DNA from: Paenibacillus cymbidii
Lineage (GTDB): Bacteria > Bacillota > Bacilli > Paenibacillales > NBRC-103111
Length of the DNA stretch: 64,000 nucleotides
NCBI RefSeq assembly: GCF_004764705.1
Contig: NZ_SHLX01000004.1
Location: forward strand, 1 to 64,000
Reading direction: 5' to 3'
The translations under genes were made by a program, and so were the position numbers. This document shows, piece by piece, positions 43,109 through 52,499 of this stretch (position 1 is its first letter; each line of letters begins with the position of its first letter). Below the pieces are notes generated by a model that had not been told where the DNA came from, did no database searches, and saw only the letters and a program-made list of their open reading frames with translations.

Positions 43109-44689
43109 ATGCAGCATGAGGTGAAAAGCGATATCACCATCCTGGGCGGCGGCGTTGGCGGTTGTGCGGCTGCGCTCGCCGCCTGCCGCCAAGGTTGCAG
43201 GGTGGTGATGACCGAAGAGACGGATTGGATCGGCGGTCAATTGACGAGCCAGGCCGTGCCGCCGGACGAGCATCCGTGGATCGAACAATTCGGCTGCACG
43301 GCCAGCTACCGTCAATTCCGCAACGGAGTAAGGGATTATTATCGCCGGCATTTTCCGTTGACGGCGGAAGCGCGAGCGAACGTTCGGCTGAATCCGGGCA
43401 ACGGCGTGGTCAGCCGTTTATGCCACGAACCGCGCGTGGCGCTTGCCGTGCTGCAGCAGATGCTGGCGCCGTACATCCACAGCGGCCGTTTGACGATTCT
43501 GTACGAAACCAAAGCCGTACACGTGGAAACGGAGCGCGACAGCATTCAAGCGGTAACGGTGCTGCATACGGGAACGGGGAAACGTACCGTGCTCCATGCG
43601 AACTATTTTCTCGATGCCACGGAATGCGGCGATATTCTCGCCCTGGGCGGCGTGGAATATGTGACGGGTTCGGAATCACAAGCGCAGACCGGCGAGCCGC
43701 ATGCGCTCCCGGGAGCGGCGGACCCGATGGACATGCAGCCGATCACTGCTTGTTTTGCGATCGAATACGAAGAGGGCGCAGACCATACGATCGACAAGCC
43801 GGACCAATATGATTTCTGGCGGGATTATGCCAATACGGACTTCTGGTCGGGCAAATTGCTCAGCTGGACGAATCCGCACCATATTACGCTCAAGCCGATT
43901 ACGTTTCCGTTTTTTCCTGTCGAGGGCGGTCCGGTTTCCCGCTGGACGTACCGGCGGATCATCGACAAAAGCAATTTTGCCGCCGGCACTTATGCAAGCG
44001 ACATCGTCACGGTCAACTGGCCGCAAAACGACTATTGGCTGGGGTCGATTATCGATGTCGGCGAAGAAGAACGGCTGCGGCATTTGACGGGAGCGAAGCA
44101 GCTCAGCCTGTCGCTGCTGTATTGGATGCAGACGGAGGCGCCGAGACCGGACGGCAAGCTCGGTTATCCGGGCATCCGGCTCAGCAAGGCAACGGTAGGC
44201 ACCGAGGACGGGCTGGCCAAATATCCTTACGTTCGCGAATCGCGCCGAATCCAGGCGGCGTTCACCGTTCTGGAGCAGCATATCAGCACTGAGGTCAGGG
44301 GCGAGGCGGGAGCTCAGCCTTTTGCCGACTCGGTGGGCATCGGCGCTTATCGGATCGATCTGCACCCGACGTTGGGGCAGCGGCCGTATCTCGATTTGTC
44401 CTGTTATCCGTTTCAAATTCCGCTCGGTTGCCTCATTCCGGTTCGCGTCCGCAACCTGCTGCCGGCATGCAAGAATATCGGAGTCACGCATATCACGAAC
44501 GGCTGCTTCCGCCTGCACCCGGTGGAGTGGAACATCGGCGAAGCCGCCGGGGCGCTTGCCGCTTACTGCTTGCAGCACGGCGACGAGCCCGCTCGGGTGA
44601 GGAATTCGCCGGAACGTCTGGCGGATTTCCAGCGGCGGCTGACATTGGAAGGCGTTGAGCTGCAATGGCCCCGAGTGTCGGCGTTGTAA
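43109..44689 (+). CDS. FAD-dependent oxidoreductase
   Basis: A 526-residue flavoprotein with the N-terminal dinucleotide loop ITILGGGVGGCAAALAA, then the FAD contact WIGGQLTSQAVPPDEHPWIE, then LDATECGDIL, as in the FAD_oxidored (pfam12831-type) family. The conserved late segment NIGVTHITNGCFRLHPVEWNIGEAAG closes the FAD site. Members are often found in polysaccharide-utilisation loci with undefined substrates. The ATG at 43109 follows AGAGAGGGG. It precedes a CUT1 importer by 34 bases and is probably in one operon with it. Confidence 0.85.
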   Translation: MQHEVKSDITILGGGVGGCAAALAACRQGCRVVMTEETDWIGGQLTSQAVPPDEHPWIEQFGCTASYRQFRNGVRDYYRRHFPLTAEARANVRLNPGNGVVSRLCHEPRVALAVLQQMLAPYIHSGRLTILYETKAVHVETERDSIQAVTVLHTGTGKRTVLHANYFLDATECGDILALGGVEYVTGSESQAQTGEPHALPGAADPMDMQPITACFAIEYEEGADHTIDKPDQYDFWRDYANTDFWSGKLLSWTNPHHITLKPITFPFFPVEGGPVSRWTYRRIIDKSNFAAGTYASDIVTVNWPQNDYWLGSIIDVGEEERLRHLTGAKQLSLSLLYWMQTEAPRPDGKLGYPGIRLSKATVGTEDGLAKYPYVRESRRIQAAFTVLEQHISTEVRGEAGAQPFADSVGIGAYRIDLHPTLGQRPYLDLSCYPFQIPLGCLIPVRVRNLLPACKNIGVTHITNGCFRLHPVEWNIGEAAGALAAYCLQHGDEPARVRNSPERLADFQRRLTLEGVELQWPRVSAL

Positions 44690-44723
44690 TCGCAGCGGGG
44701 TGCGGAAAGGAGGCACGATAAGG

Positions 44724-45680
44724 ATGGCAGAGCAGGAACGGGCCGCCTTTCCAGGCTACGCTCCCGGCAAAAAAACAAAGGCCTGGAAGAAAAAGGCGCT
44801 GACCCATTACGATCTTTATTTGCTGTTGATCCCCGGATTGGCTTATCTGATCGTGTTTAAATACGTCCCGATGTACGGCCTTATCATCGCGTTTAAAGAT
44901 TTTAACGTGTTCAAAGGCATCGGCGGCAGTCCTTGGGTAGGTCTCGAGCATTTTCGGAATCTGTTTCATTCCAGCGATTTTTATTTGGTTCTGCGCAATA
45001 CGCTGCTGATCAGTTTGTACAAAATTGTGATTCTGTTTCCCATCCCGATTGTGATCGCGCTGTTTCTGAACGAAGTGAAAAGCCTGTTGTGGAAAAAGAC
45101 GGTGCAAACGGTCATTTATTTGCCGCACTTTTTATCGTGGGTCGTTATTGCCGGGTTGTTCGTCAACATTCTTTCGCCGTCGGGCGGGCTGATCAATCAG
45201 CTGATCGTCCATCTTGGCGGACAACCTGTGAAATTTTTGCTCGACAACGACTGGTTTCGCAGCGTGTTGGTCGCCACCGCGGGATGGAAGGATTCCGGCT
45301 GGAACGCGATTATTTTCCTGGCGGCGATTGCCGGGATCGATCAGGAACAATACGAAGCGGCCAAAATGGACGGGGCGGGCCGACTGCGGATGATGACAAG
45401 CATCACGCTGCCCGGCATCGCCACAACGATTTTTCTGATGCTGATCATTCGGCTGGGGTCGATTCTGGAGGCGGGAACGGAGCAAATTTTGCTGCTGTAC
45501 AACCCGTCGGTGTATCAATCGGGCGATGTGATCGGCACTTACATTTATCGCATGGGCCTCGGCAATCTGGATTACAGCTTCTCTGCGGCAGTTGGCTTCT
45601 TCAATTCGGTCGTCGGCTTCATTCTTGTCGTTTCCGGCAACTACGCAAGCAAAAAGTATGCGCAAAAAGGCGTGTGGTGA
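44724..45680 (+). CDS. CUT1 sugar ABC transporter permease (LplB-like), importer 3
   Basis: A 318-residue LplB-type permease with six predicted helices. It shows LYLLLIPGLAYLIVFKYVPMYG and the EAA loop YEAAKMDGAGRLRMMTSITLPG. The ATG at 44724 follows GAAAGGAGG. The partner permease begins 6 bases after its stop. As with the other two importers, no ATPase is nearby. Confidence 0.88.
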   Translation: MAEQERAAFPGYAPGKKTKAWKKKALTHYDLYLLLIPGLAYLIVFKYVPMYGLIIAFKDFNVFKGIGGSPWVGLEHFRNLFHSSDFYLVLRNTLLISLYKIVILFPIPIVIALFLNEVKSLLWKKTVQTVIYLPHFLSWVVIAGLFVNILSPSGGLINQLIVHLGGQPVKFLLDNDWFRSVLVATAGWKDSGWNAIIFLAAIAGIDQEQYEAAKMDGAGRLRMMTSITLPGIATTIFLMLIIRLGSILEAGTEQILLLYNPSVYQSGDVIGTYIYRMGLGNLDYSFSAAVGFFNSVVGFILVVSGNYASKKYAQKGVW

Positions 45681-45686
45681 GGAACC

Positions 45687-46571
45687 GTGAAAACAAACAA
45701 ATGGCGTTCGGGCGAATGGGTTTACGATGCCTTCATCCATTTGACGCTGCTGCTGAAGGTCGTGGTGTGCGTAGGGCCCTTCCTTAACGTTCTGTCCAAA
45801 TCGCTCAGCGCGGACTGGGCGATCATCGCCGGCAAAGTAACATTGCTGCCGCAAGGGTTCACGCTGAGCAACATGAAATATGTCGCGACGAACCCGCATT
45901 TTCTGAGCGCCTTCAAAATTTCGTTGCTCATCACGATCGTGGGGACGCTCGCTTCCCTGTTATTGACGGTCGTCACGGCGTATCCGTTGTCCAAACGCGA
46001 TTTGCCGGGCGTAAACGTGCTGGTGTTGCTGTTCGTCATCACGATGCTGTTCAGCGGCGGCCTAATTCCGACGTATCTGCTGGTTAAACAGCTCGGAATG
46101 CTGAATCATCTAAGCTCGCTGGTCGTTCCCGGACTGGTCAATGTGTTTAATTTGCTGCTGATCAAAAATTACTACGAAAGTCTTCCGGAGAGCCTGGAGG
46201 AATCGGCTCGTATAGACGGCGCCTCCAATATGAGAATCATCTTCCGTATTGTGCTTCCGCTGTCCGCGCCGGTCATTGCGACGATCAGTTTATTTTACGC
46301 GGTGGCGTATTGGAGCGACTGGTTTCAGGCGATGATTTATATCAACACCCCGGCGCTTAAGCCGCTGCAATTGTACTTGCGGGACATTGTGCTGGAAGCG
46401 ACAAGCGATCCGCTGGATGCGACGCGCAACCTGGATCAATTGTTGAACCTGTCGCCCGAAGGCATTCGCAATGCGACGGTCATTTTATCGACCGTGCCGA
46501 TCCTGCTGGTGTATCCGTTTTTGCAGAAGCATTTTATCAAGGGCATTTTAATCGGTTCGGTAAAAGGGTAG
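45687..46571 (+). CDS. CUT1 sugar ABC transporter permease (LplC/YtcP-like), importer 3
   Basis: A 294-residue YtcP-type permease starting at GTG 45687 behind GGTGAGGAAC. It has FSGGLIPTYLLVKQLGM, the EAA loop LEESARIDGASNMRI and the C-terminal FIKGILIGSVKG. It is the partner of the preceding permease. A small 7-bp hairpin lies between it and the binding-protein gene. Confidence 0.88.
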   Translation: MKTNKWRSGEWVYDAFIHLTLLLKVVVCVGPFLNVLSKSLSADWAIIAGKVTLLPQGFTLSNMKYVATNPHFLSAFKISLLITIVGTLASLLLTVVTAYPLSKRDLPGVNVLVLLFVITMLFSGGLIPTYLLVKQLGMLNHLSSLVVPGLVNVFNLLLIKNYYESLPESLEESARIDGASNMRIIFRIVLPLSAPVIATISLFYAVAYWSDWFQAMIYINTPALKPLQLYLRDIVLEATSDPLDATRNLDQLLNLSPEGIRNATVILSTVPILLVYPFLQKHFIKGILIGSVKG

Positions 46572-46587
46572 GGCAAGCCGGTCATTT

Positions 46588-46609
46588 CTCTTTTTGCGAA
46601 AAGAGTTTA
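46588..46609 (+). terminator. Weak hairpin between permease and binding protein 3
   Basis: CTCTTTT (46588-46594) pairs with AAAAGAG (46599-46605) and TTTAT follows. The stem is short and AT-rich. It could attenuate or protect the binding-protein message. Low confidence. Confidence 0.3.
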
Positions 46610-46639
46610 TGATAACGATGACATGGGAGGGTTTACAGG

Positions 46640-48196
46640 ATGAAAAGAAGAGGTTTGGGTCAGGGAGCCGCGCTTGTCCTGCTTGCCGGCAGCGTGCTGG
46701 TCGGCGGGTGCAGCAGCTCCGGCGGCACGAAGGATACGAAGGACGGGCAGGGAAGCAGTTCCAAGGCGCCCGCCGCCAGCAGTGCGGCCAGCGCGGCGCC
46801 GAAGCCGGCGCTGAAGGCGCTCAAGTCCTACATGCCGGAGGACCCCAACAACTATCCGTCCGCCAAGGTGCTGGAGGCGAGAACGGGGTACAAGGTACAG
46901 TACGATTTGCTGCCGCAAAACAATCCGCTCGACAAGCTGAATTTGATCATGGCTTCAGGCGCGGATTACGATCTGGCTACCGTCACGGACAAAAACACGT
47001 TCAACAAATACGCGCTTAGCGGCGCGCTGACGGATCTGGAGCCGCTGATCGAGAAGTACGGGCCCAACATCAAAGCCGGCATATCCTCGGACAGCTTCAA
47101 CGCCACCCGGGTGGACGGCAAAATATACGCCATTCCGACCAAAGCGCTGGTGCAGGTGGGCAACGGTCTGCTCATCCGTCAGGATTGGCTGGACAAGCTG
47201 AGCCTGAAAATGCCGACAACGCCGGACGAATTCGCCGCCATGCTGCAAGCTTTCAAAGACAAGGATCCGGGAGGAAGCGGCAAGAACGGCATTCCGTTTA
47301 CATTGTCTTCCGCGGTTTCGACGATTCCCAATTTGATCGGCGCCTTCGGCATGCCGAATACGAATAACCCGACGAACGGGAAAATGCTGAATATCGCCGA
47401 AGATCCCGCGTACCAGGACTATTTGAAATTTCTCATCGGTCTTTATCAGAAGGGTCTGATTGACAATGAATTCGCCAGCAACAAAGTGGAAACCACGCGG
47501 GAAAAATTCACCAGCGGCCGGGCCGGCGTATTGGCAGCCAACTGGGCGGACATCCCGACGGTGATGGATGCGCTGCAGAAGGTGAAGCCGGATGCCAAAG
47601 TCGTGTTTGTTTCGCCGTTGACGGGCAAAGATGGAAAGGCCGGCTACGGAGAACCGGTCGGGTACTCCTCCTACAGCATCGTTCCCAAGTCTTCCAAGCA
47701 CCCGGAGGACGTCGTCAAGTGGATTAATGCGATCCTGGAGCCCGAAACGTATAAAAGAGTCATGGTAGGGGAAGAAGGAGTGGACTACACCGTTCAGAAT
47801 GGCAATTACGTGCCGATTCTGCCGAAGTTCAACGACGATGTCAACTACGGCGGCACCTTCCTCGTCGGCCATATCGAAAAGAACTTTCCGATTCTGTGGC
47901 AGGCCCGGGTACAAAAAGACCCGCGTCTATTCGAAGGCTTCAAGCAACTGAACAACAATCTTGCCGACAAATATAAAGTGGAGGACGTCATCGGCTACGC
48001 GTCCGATCTGAAGCTGACTGCGCAAAATTCGCAGAAGCTGAATCAATTGGTCAACGATTACGCCGTCAAGGTCATCATGGGCGCCGAAGACATCGCCAAA
48101 TACCCCGATTTCCTCAGCAAATGGAAGGCGGAAGGCGGAGAAGCGATGATGAAGGAAATTAACGACTGGTACGCCACGTATCCGGGAAAAAAATAA
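46640..48196 (+). CDS. Extracellular sugar-binding lipoprotein, importer 3
   Basis: A 518-residue solute-binding lipoprotein. The signal segment LVLLAGSVLVGGC places the lipid-attached Cys at 24, followed by a Ser/Ala/Lys-rich linker. The mature domain has IMASGADYDLATVTD, YAIPTKALVQVGNGLLIRQDWL and a C-terminal helix cluster like that of binding protein 1. It is followed by a strong hairpin and then by the two-component system that presumably controls it. Confidence 0.88.
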   Translation: MKRRGLGQGAALVLLAGSVLVGGCSSSGGTKDTKDGQGSSSKAPAASSAASAAPKPALKALKSYMPEDPNNYPSAKVLEARTGYKVQYDLLPQNNPLDKLNLIMASGADYDLATVTDKNTFNKYALSGALTDLEPLIEKYGPNIKAGISSDSFNATRVDGKIYAIPTKALVQVGNGLLIRQDWLDKLSLKMPTTPDEFAAMLQAFKDKDPGGSGKNGIPFTLSSAVSTIPNLIGAFGMPNTNNPTNGKMLNIAEDPAYQDYLKFLIGLYQKGLIDNEFASNKVETTREKFTSGRAGVLAANWADIPTVMDALQKVKPDAKVVFVSPLTGKDGKAGYGEPVGYSSYSIVPKSSKHPEDVVKWINAILEPETYKRVMVGEEGVDYTVQNGNYVPILPKFNDDVNYGGTFLVGHIEKNFPILWQARVQKDPRLFEGFKQLNNNLADKYKVEDVIGYASDLKLTAQNSQKLNQLVNDYAVKVIMGAEDIAKYPDFLSKWKAEGGEAMMKEINDWYATYPGKK

Positions 48197-48221
48197 GCGA
48201 TAGCTGGTCGGGCAGTGAAGG

Positions 48222-48254
48222 TAGACAAATCGTGACGATTTGTCTATTCTTCAT
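48222..48254 (+). terminator. Terminator-like hairpin after binding protein 3
   Basis: TAGACAAATCG (48222-48232) and CGATTTGTCTA (48236-48246) form a perfect 11-bp stem with loop TGA, followed by TTCTTCATTC. It separates the importer from the response regulator. Confidence 0.65.
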
Positions 48255-48293
48255 TCGGGACAGCCGGAAAATCAAACGGTAGGGGCCGAAAAG

Positions 48294-49928
48294 ATGTACA
48301 AGATGATCATTGTGGACGATGAGGCGACAACAAGGTACGGTTTGCGGGTTTGCGTGGACTGGAACGCGTACGGCATCGAAATTGTCGGTGAAGCCGGCGG
48401 CGGCGAGGCCGGTTTGCAGCTGGCCGAGCAGCTGCGTCCGGATATCGTGCTGACCGATGTGAAGATGCCGGGCATGGATGGGATCGAGATGGTCGGGCAG
48501 TTGCGGAGACGGTTCGAAAAAATGAAAGTGATCTTCATCAGCGGCTACGACGATATTGAATACCTCAAGCAAGCGATGAAATTCGATGCGATCGATTATA
48601 TTTTCAAACCGGTCAATTTGGCCGAACTGCTTCAGGTTGTGCAGAAGGTGGTGGATTTATCCAAGGAGGAGAAAGGCCAGCAGGATATATTGCTCCAGAT
48701 GAGCGCCAAATTGCGGGAGAGCATGCCGCTGCTGCGCGAGCGTTTTTTTATTCAGCTGCTGACGGACGATAAGGGACAAGACGCGCATGTGCTGGAGAAA
48801 CGGATCGAATTTCTCGACTTGTCGCTCCCGCTCGCCAGCCTATATTGCACGCTGATCGTCAGCCTCGATAATAAAGCGTCGATCCTCGGACAAATGAGCC
48901 AGAAGGAAACGGAACTGATCTCCTTCTCCGTGCAAAATATTTGTCAGGAAGTCGTGCGGGGGCAGTTGTTCGGTTATGTGATCGAGCATACGACGGGGGA
49001 GTACGTCATCATTCTTCAGCTGACGAACGATGAAGAGCAGGAAGAAATTTTTTCGCTTGTTGCGGAGCTGAAAGTCAAGCTGCACGATTTTCTGGAACGC
49101 TTCATCCATACGAGCTTGACCGTCGGCGTTGGCAGTTGCGTGCATCACCTGAAGGATTTATCCTATTCTTACCGTACGGCGTCGGAAGCCGTACAAATGA
49201 AACTGTTTCTGGGGAATAACAAAATCATCACCGTCGACGACATGGAAACGGGAAGAAACGTCGACCTGCGCAACATTCATACAGCTGTCAATGCGCTGCC
49301 TTCCTTGCTGAAAAAAGGGATGGAAGACAAGCTGCTCGCCTGTCTCGACGCACTGTTCGACGAGATTGCCCATTATCGCGGCATGACGCAGCACCATTGC
49401 CGGACGATCGCGCTGCAGGTGCTGTCGGGAGCGTCCCACTTTCTGGTCGAGTACGACATGGCTACCGAAACGCTGCAGCAGCAGGAGCGGAAGCTGGGCG
49501 AAGTGTTGTTTCAACTGGAAACGATCTATGACATGAAGCTGGCGTTGAGCGAATATTTAGTGGCGGTATGCCGAATCGTAGGTGAAAAACGCAGCAAAAA
49601 AACGCACGAGGTGATCGATCGGATCAAGGCGGTCATCCGGGAGCAGTATCCGATGAATTTGACGATTGACGACATTTCCAACCAGGTGTTTTTCAGCTCG
49701 ACGTACATTTGCTTGCTGTTCAAGCAAGAGACGGGCGAAACGATCAACGACTACCTGACGCGAACGAGAATGGAGCAAGCGAAGGAGCTGCTGGTGAATA
49801 CCGATCTCAAGCTGCACGACATTTGCTTCAAGATCGGTTATGCCGAACCCGGCTATTTCAGCAAACAATTCAAAAAAATGTTCGGCTTCAGCCCGAGCGA
49901 ATACCGCGATATTTATTCCAATTCCTGA
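48294..49928 (+). CDS. Response regulator with AraC-type output (YesN-like)
   Basis: A 544-residue response regulator. The receiver domain (1-120) has acidic residues in IIVDDEATTR, phosphoacceptor Asp55 in LTDVKMPG, and the FKPVN lysine. A long middle region follows, and C-terminal AraC helices lie at ~440-544 (LTIDDISNQVFFSSTYICLLFKQ, LHDICFKIGYAEPGYFSKQFKK). The ATG at 48294 follows AGGGG. The histidine kinase starts 21 bases after the stop. The pair probably activates importer 3 and the neighbouring enzymes on sensing an extracellular sugar. Confidence 0.9.
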   Translation: MYKMIIVDDEATTRYGLRVCVDWNAYGIEIVGEAGGGEAGLQLAEQLRPDIVLTDVKMPGMDGIEMVGQLRRRFEKMKVIFISGYDDIEYLKQAMKFDAIDYIFKPVNLAELLQVVQKVVDLSKEEKGQQDILLQMSAKLRESMPLLRERFFIQLLTDDKGQDAHVLEKRIEFLDLSLPLASLYCTLIVSLDNKASILGQMSQKETELISFSVQNICQEVVRGQLFGYVIEHTTGEYVIILQLTNDEEQEEIFSLVAELKVKLHDFLERFIHTSLTVGVGSCVHHLKDLSYSYRTASEAVQMKLFLGNNKIITVDDMETGRNVDLRNIHTAVNALPSLLKKGMEDKLLACLDALFDEIAHYRGMTQHHCRTIALQVLSGASHFLVEYDMATETLQQQERKLGEVLFQLETIYDMKLALSEYLVAVCRIVGEKRSKKTHEVIDRIKAVIREQYPMNLTIDDISNQVFFSSTYICLLFKQETGETINDYLTRTRMEQAKELLVNTDLKLHDICFKIGYAEPGYFSKQFKKMFGFSPSEYRDIYSNS

Positions 49929-49948
49929 CGAATGGCGGCGGAGGGACG

Positions 49949-51736
49949 ATGAGCCCGTACTTGATGAACAACCGGTGGATATACAGCAAGAAGATGATCG
50001 TCGTTTATTTGGGGCTGGTGATGATTCCGGTCGTTTGCCTGCTGTCCTACTTCTATCACAAGTCCAGGGGAATTCTGGAGGACGAGGTCACCCAATCGAT
50101 GCTGGCGGCGATCAATCAAGTCGAAATCAATGTGTCCTACCGGCTGTCCAAAGTCAATGAGATTTCCGATATTCTGGTGATGAATGCGGATTTGCATCGC
50201 TATTTAAGCGTCAGACTCCCCGAACGCGATGCGTATCAGCAGCTTGTGGAGCAAAAAGCGCTTTCGAACATGATCGACAATTTGCAAACGAGCCCGGACA
50301 TCGAAAAAGTGCGGATGTACGTCGATCCGGGCAAAATGTATGCCGGCGAACATGTGAATTTTTTCAGCCTGGATGAAGCCGTACACATGCCCTGGTATAA
50401 CGCGGTGCTGGAGCAGAACGGCGGGATGTATTGGATTTCCACCTACACCTATCATTATCTTGGCGCCAAGGATCCCGTTTGGATCATGTCTGGCGCCAGA
50501 ATCGTCAAAGATCCGGACGACTACAACAAGATCGAAGGCATTATGCTGATCGATTTTCCGGTGAAAAATATAGGGGCCATTCTCCAGAACGTCCATTTCA
50601 ACTCGAAGGATTCCACGATTTATATGGTCGACGAGCACGGCAAGGTCATTGTCCATTCGGACGAGTCCATGCTCGGACGCGAGACGCTGGACGATCGCGT
50701 GTTCCGCGACATCGCTTCGCGGGATCAAGGGATCGCGGCGTATAACGGGGACCAGGGGCGGCAATTTGCGATTTACAAAACGATTCCGAGCACCGGATGG
50801 AAAATCGTCACGACGGTTTCCGCCGCCACGATCAACCATACGAATGCGACGTACAGCTCGATGAGCTCGATCATTATTGTGCTCGTCGCTTTGCTCGTGC
50901 TGTTTCTTGTCGCTTTCGTCATTTTTGGCTTCGTCACGGAAAATATGGTGAAGCGGATTACGCAAATGACGCAGCTGATCAAAAGGGAAGGCGTTCATAC
51001 GCTTGACGATGTTGCCTCCGAGCAAAAGGGGACCGTCGTTCGCCTGGAAAAAAGCGTACGGGTAATGCTGGCCACCTTAAAGATGCTGACGGAAAAAAAT
51101 TACGGGGAGCAAATGCGGGCGAGAGAGGCGCAGCTCAAGGCGCTTCAAGCGCAAATCAATCCGCACTTTCTGTATAACACGCTCGACAGCATCAACTGGA
51201 TGGCATTAACCCGCGGCGCAAACGACATCAGCATGATGATCACGGCATTGGCCACCTATTTCCGCTTGAGCTTGAATCGCGGCAAGGATATTGTGACCGT
51301 CGAGGACGAGCTCAATTTGGCCAAGGTTTATTTGGATATTCAAAAAAAGCGGTTCCCGCAATTCGATTACGACATTCGTGTGGAAAAAACGATTTTGTCG
51401 TGCCTGCTGCCCAAGCTTACCCTGCAGCCGATCATTGAAAACGCGCTGCTGCACGGCATTCAGAACAAAGCGGACCGCCAGGGGACCATTATCATCTCCG
51501 GCGAGCAAACGGAAGACGGAATGGTTGTCGTCATAGAAGATAACGGGGCCGGGATGGACACGGAGCTCGCCGAAACCATGTTGGCGAAGCCCTCGAAGCA
51601 AACAAGCAAAAGCTACGGCCTACACAATGTGCTGGAACGAATCCAGTTATTTGCCGGCGAAACGAGCGGGATTCGGATTCACTCCCGGCCGGGCGAAGGA
51701 ACCCGGGTCGAAATCCGGATGGTTCGCAATTCATAA
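49949..51736 (+). CDS. Sensor histidine kinase (YesM-like)
   Basis: A 595-residue membrane kinase. TM1 is at ~15-35, an extracellular Cache-type sensor runs from ~40 to ~300, TM2 is at ~307-330, and a HAMP region follows. The His_kinase segment QINPHFLYN carries His406. The ATPase domain has LQPIIENALLHGI (N box) and VIEDNGAGMD (G1 box), and ends KSYGLHNVLERI and PGEGTRVEIRM. The ATG at 49949 follows GGAGGGAC. It is the partner of the preceding response regulator. Confidence 0.9.
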   Translation: MSPYLMNNRWIYSKKMIVVYLGLVMIPVVCLLSYFYHKSRGILEDEVTQSMLAAINQVEINVSYRLSKVNEISDILVMNADLHRYLSVRLPERDAYQQLVEQKALSNMIDNLQTSPDIEKVRMYVDPGKMYAGEHVNFFSLDEAVHMPWYNAVLEQNGGMYWISTYTYHYLGAKDPVWIMSGARIVKDPDDYNKIEGIMLIDFPVKNIGAILQNVHFNSKDSTIYMVDEHGKVIVHSDESMLGRETLDDRVFRDIASRDQGIAAYNGDQGRQFAIYKTIPSTGWKIVTTVSAATINHTNATYSSMSSIIIVLVALLVLFLVAFVIFGFVTENMVKRITQMTQLIKREGVHTLDDVASEQKGTVVRLEKSVRVMLATLKMLTEKNYGEQMRAREAQLKALQAQINPHFLYNTLDSINWMALTRGANDISMMITALATYFRLSLNRGKDIVTVEDELNLAKVYLDIQKKRFPQFDYDIRVEKTILSCLLPKLTLQPIIENALLHGIQNKADRQGTIIISGEQTEDGMVVVIEDNGAGMDTELAETMLAKPSKQTSKSYGLHNVLERIQLFAGETSGIRIHSRPGEGTRVEIRMVRNS

Positions 51737-51819
51737 GAATGAACCAGTAAACCGTGCTTTTGTGCGTGTTCCTTGCGGATGAATCGTTCTATATTCATCT
51801 CTGAGAGGAGCGATGCAGC

Positions 51820-52497
51820 ATGGAGCAACAGAGGATGAAGCCGCAAAAAAAGCTTGTGGTTGCGTTCGGCGACAGTATTACGGCAGGCGTTCATTTGCTG
51901 CCGGAGGACACGTATTTGTACAAGCTTGGCACGTTGATGAACTGCGTCACGATTAATGCCGGCATCCCCGGGCAAACGACGCAAGAAGCAAGGGGGCGAA
52001 TGAGGCGGTTTGTCCGGGACCACGAACCCGATGTTTGTGTGCTGCAATTCGGCATGAACGACCATACGGCAACCGGCAGCGGCGGCCACGCCAAAGTGCC
52101 GCTTGACGAGTTCCGCGCCAATCTGGCCGGCATGGTGGAAGAATTGCGGGAGGATGGCATCGTCCCCTTGCTGTGCACGATCCATCCGATCCTCGAAGGC
52201 GACGAAAGCCGGTATTACTATGCGCGCCATCCGCAGCGCTGGTACGCTCCCGGCGGCGCGAATGGCCGAATCCGCGAGTATAACGACGCGATTCGCGACC
52301 TTGCCGGGCAATTGGCATGCGAGCTGGCGGATACGGAACGGCACTGGTCCGAGGCGATCGAAGCGGGGACGCGGCTTGAACAGCTGCTCCGTACCGTGGA
52401 AAATGCAGGCGCGGACGACGGCGTACATCCTACCCCGCTTGGCCATGACTATTATGCGGCTTGTATCGCCCCGCGGCTGGAGATGGTGCTGAATTGA
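51820..52497 (+). CDS. SGNH/GDSL hydrolase
   Basis: A 225-residue SGNH-fold esterase without signal peptide. Block I is AFGDSITAG with the nucleophile Ser19. The block II Gly is in NAGIPGQTT, the block III Asn in QFGMNDHT, and the block V Asp/His in DDGVHPTPLGH. Relatives deacetylate carbohydrates. The start follows GAGAGGAGCG. It is followed closely by an aldo/keto reductase (2 bases) and then by the heparinase, so intracellular de-esterification of the imported product is likely. Confidence 0.87.
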   Translation: MEQQRMKPQKKLVVAFGDSITAGVHLLPEDTYLYKLGTLMNCVTINAGIPGQTTQEARGRMRRFVRDHEPDVCVLQFGMNDHTATGSGGHAKVPLDEFRANLAGMVEELREDGIVPLLCTIHPILEGDESRYYYARHPQRWYAPGGANGRIREYNDAIRDLAGQLACELADTERHWSEAIEAGTRLEQLLRTVENAGADDGVHPTPLGHDYYAACIAPRLEMVLN

Positions 52498-52499
52498 CC

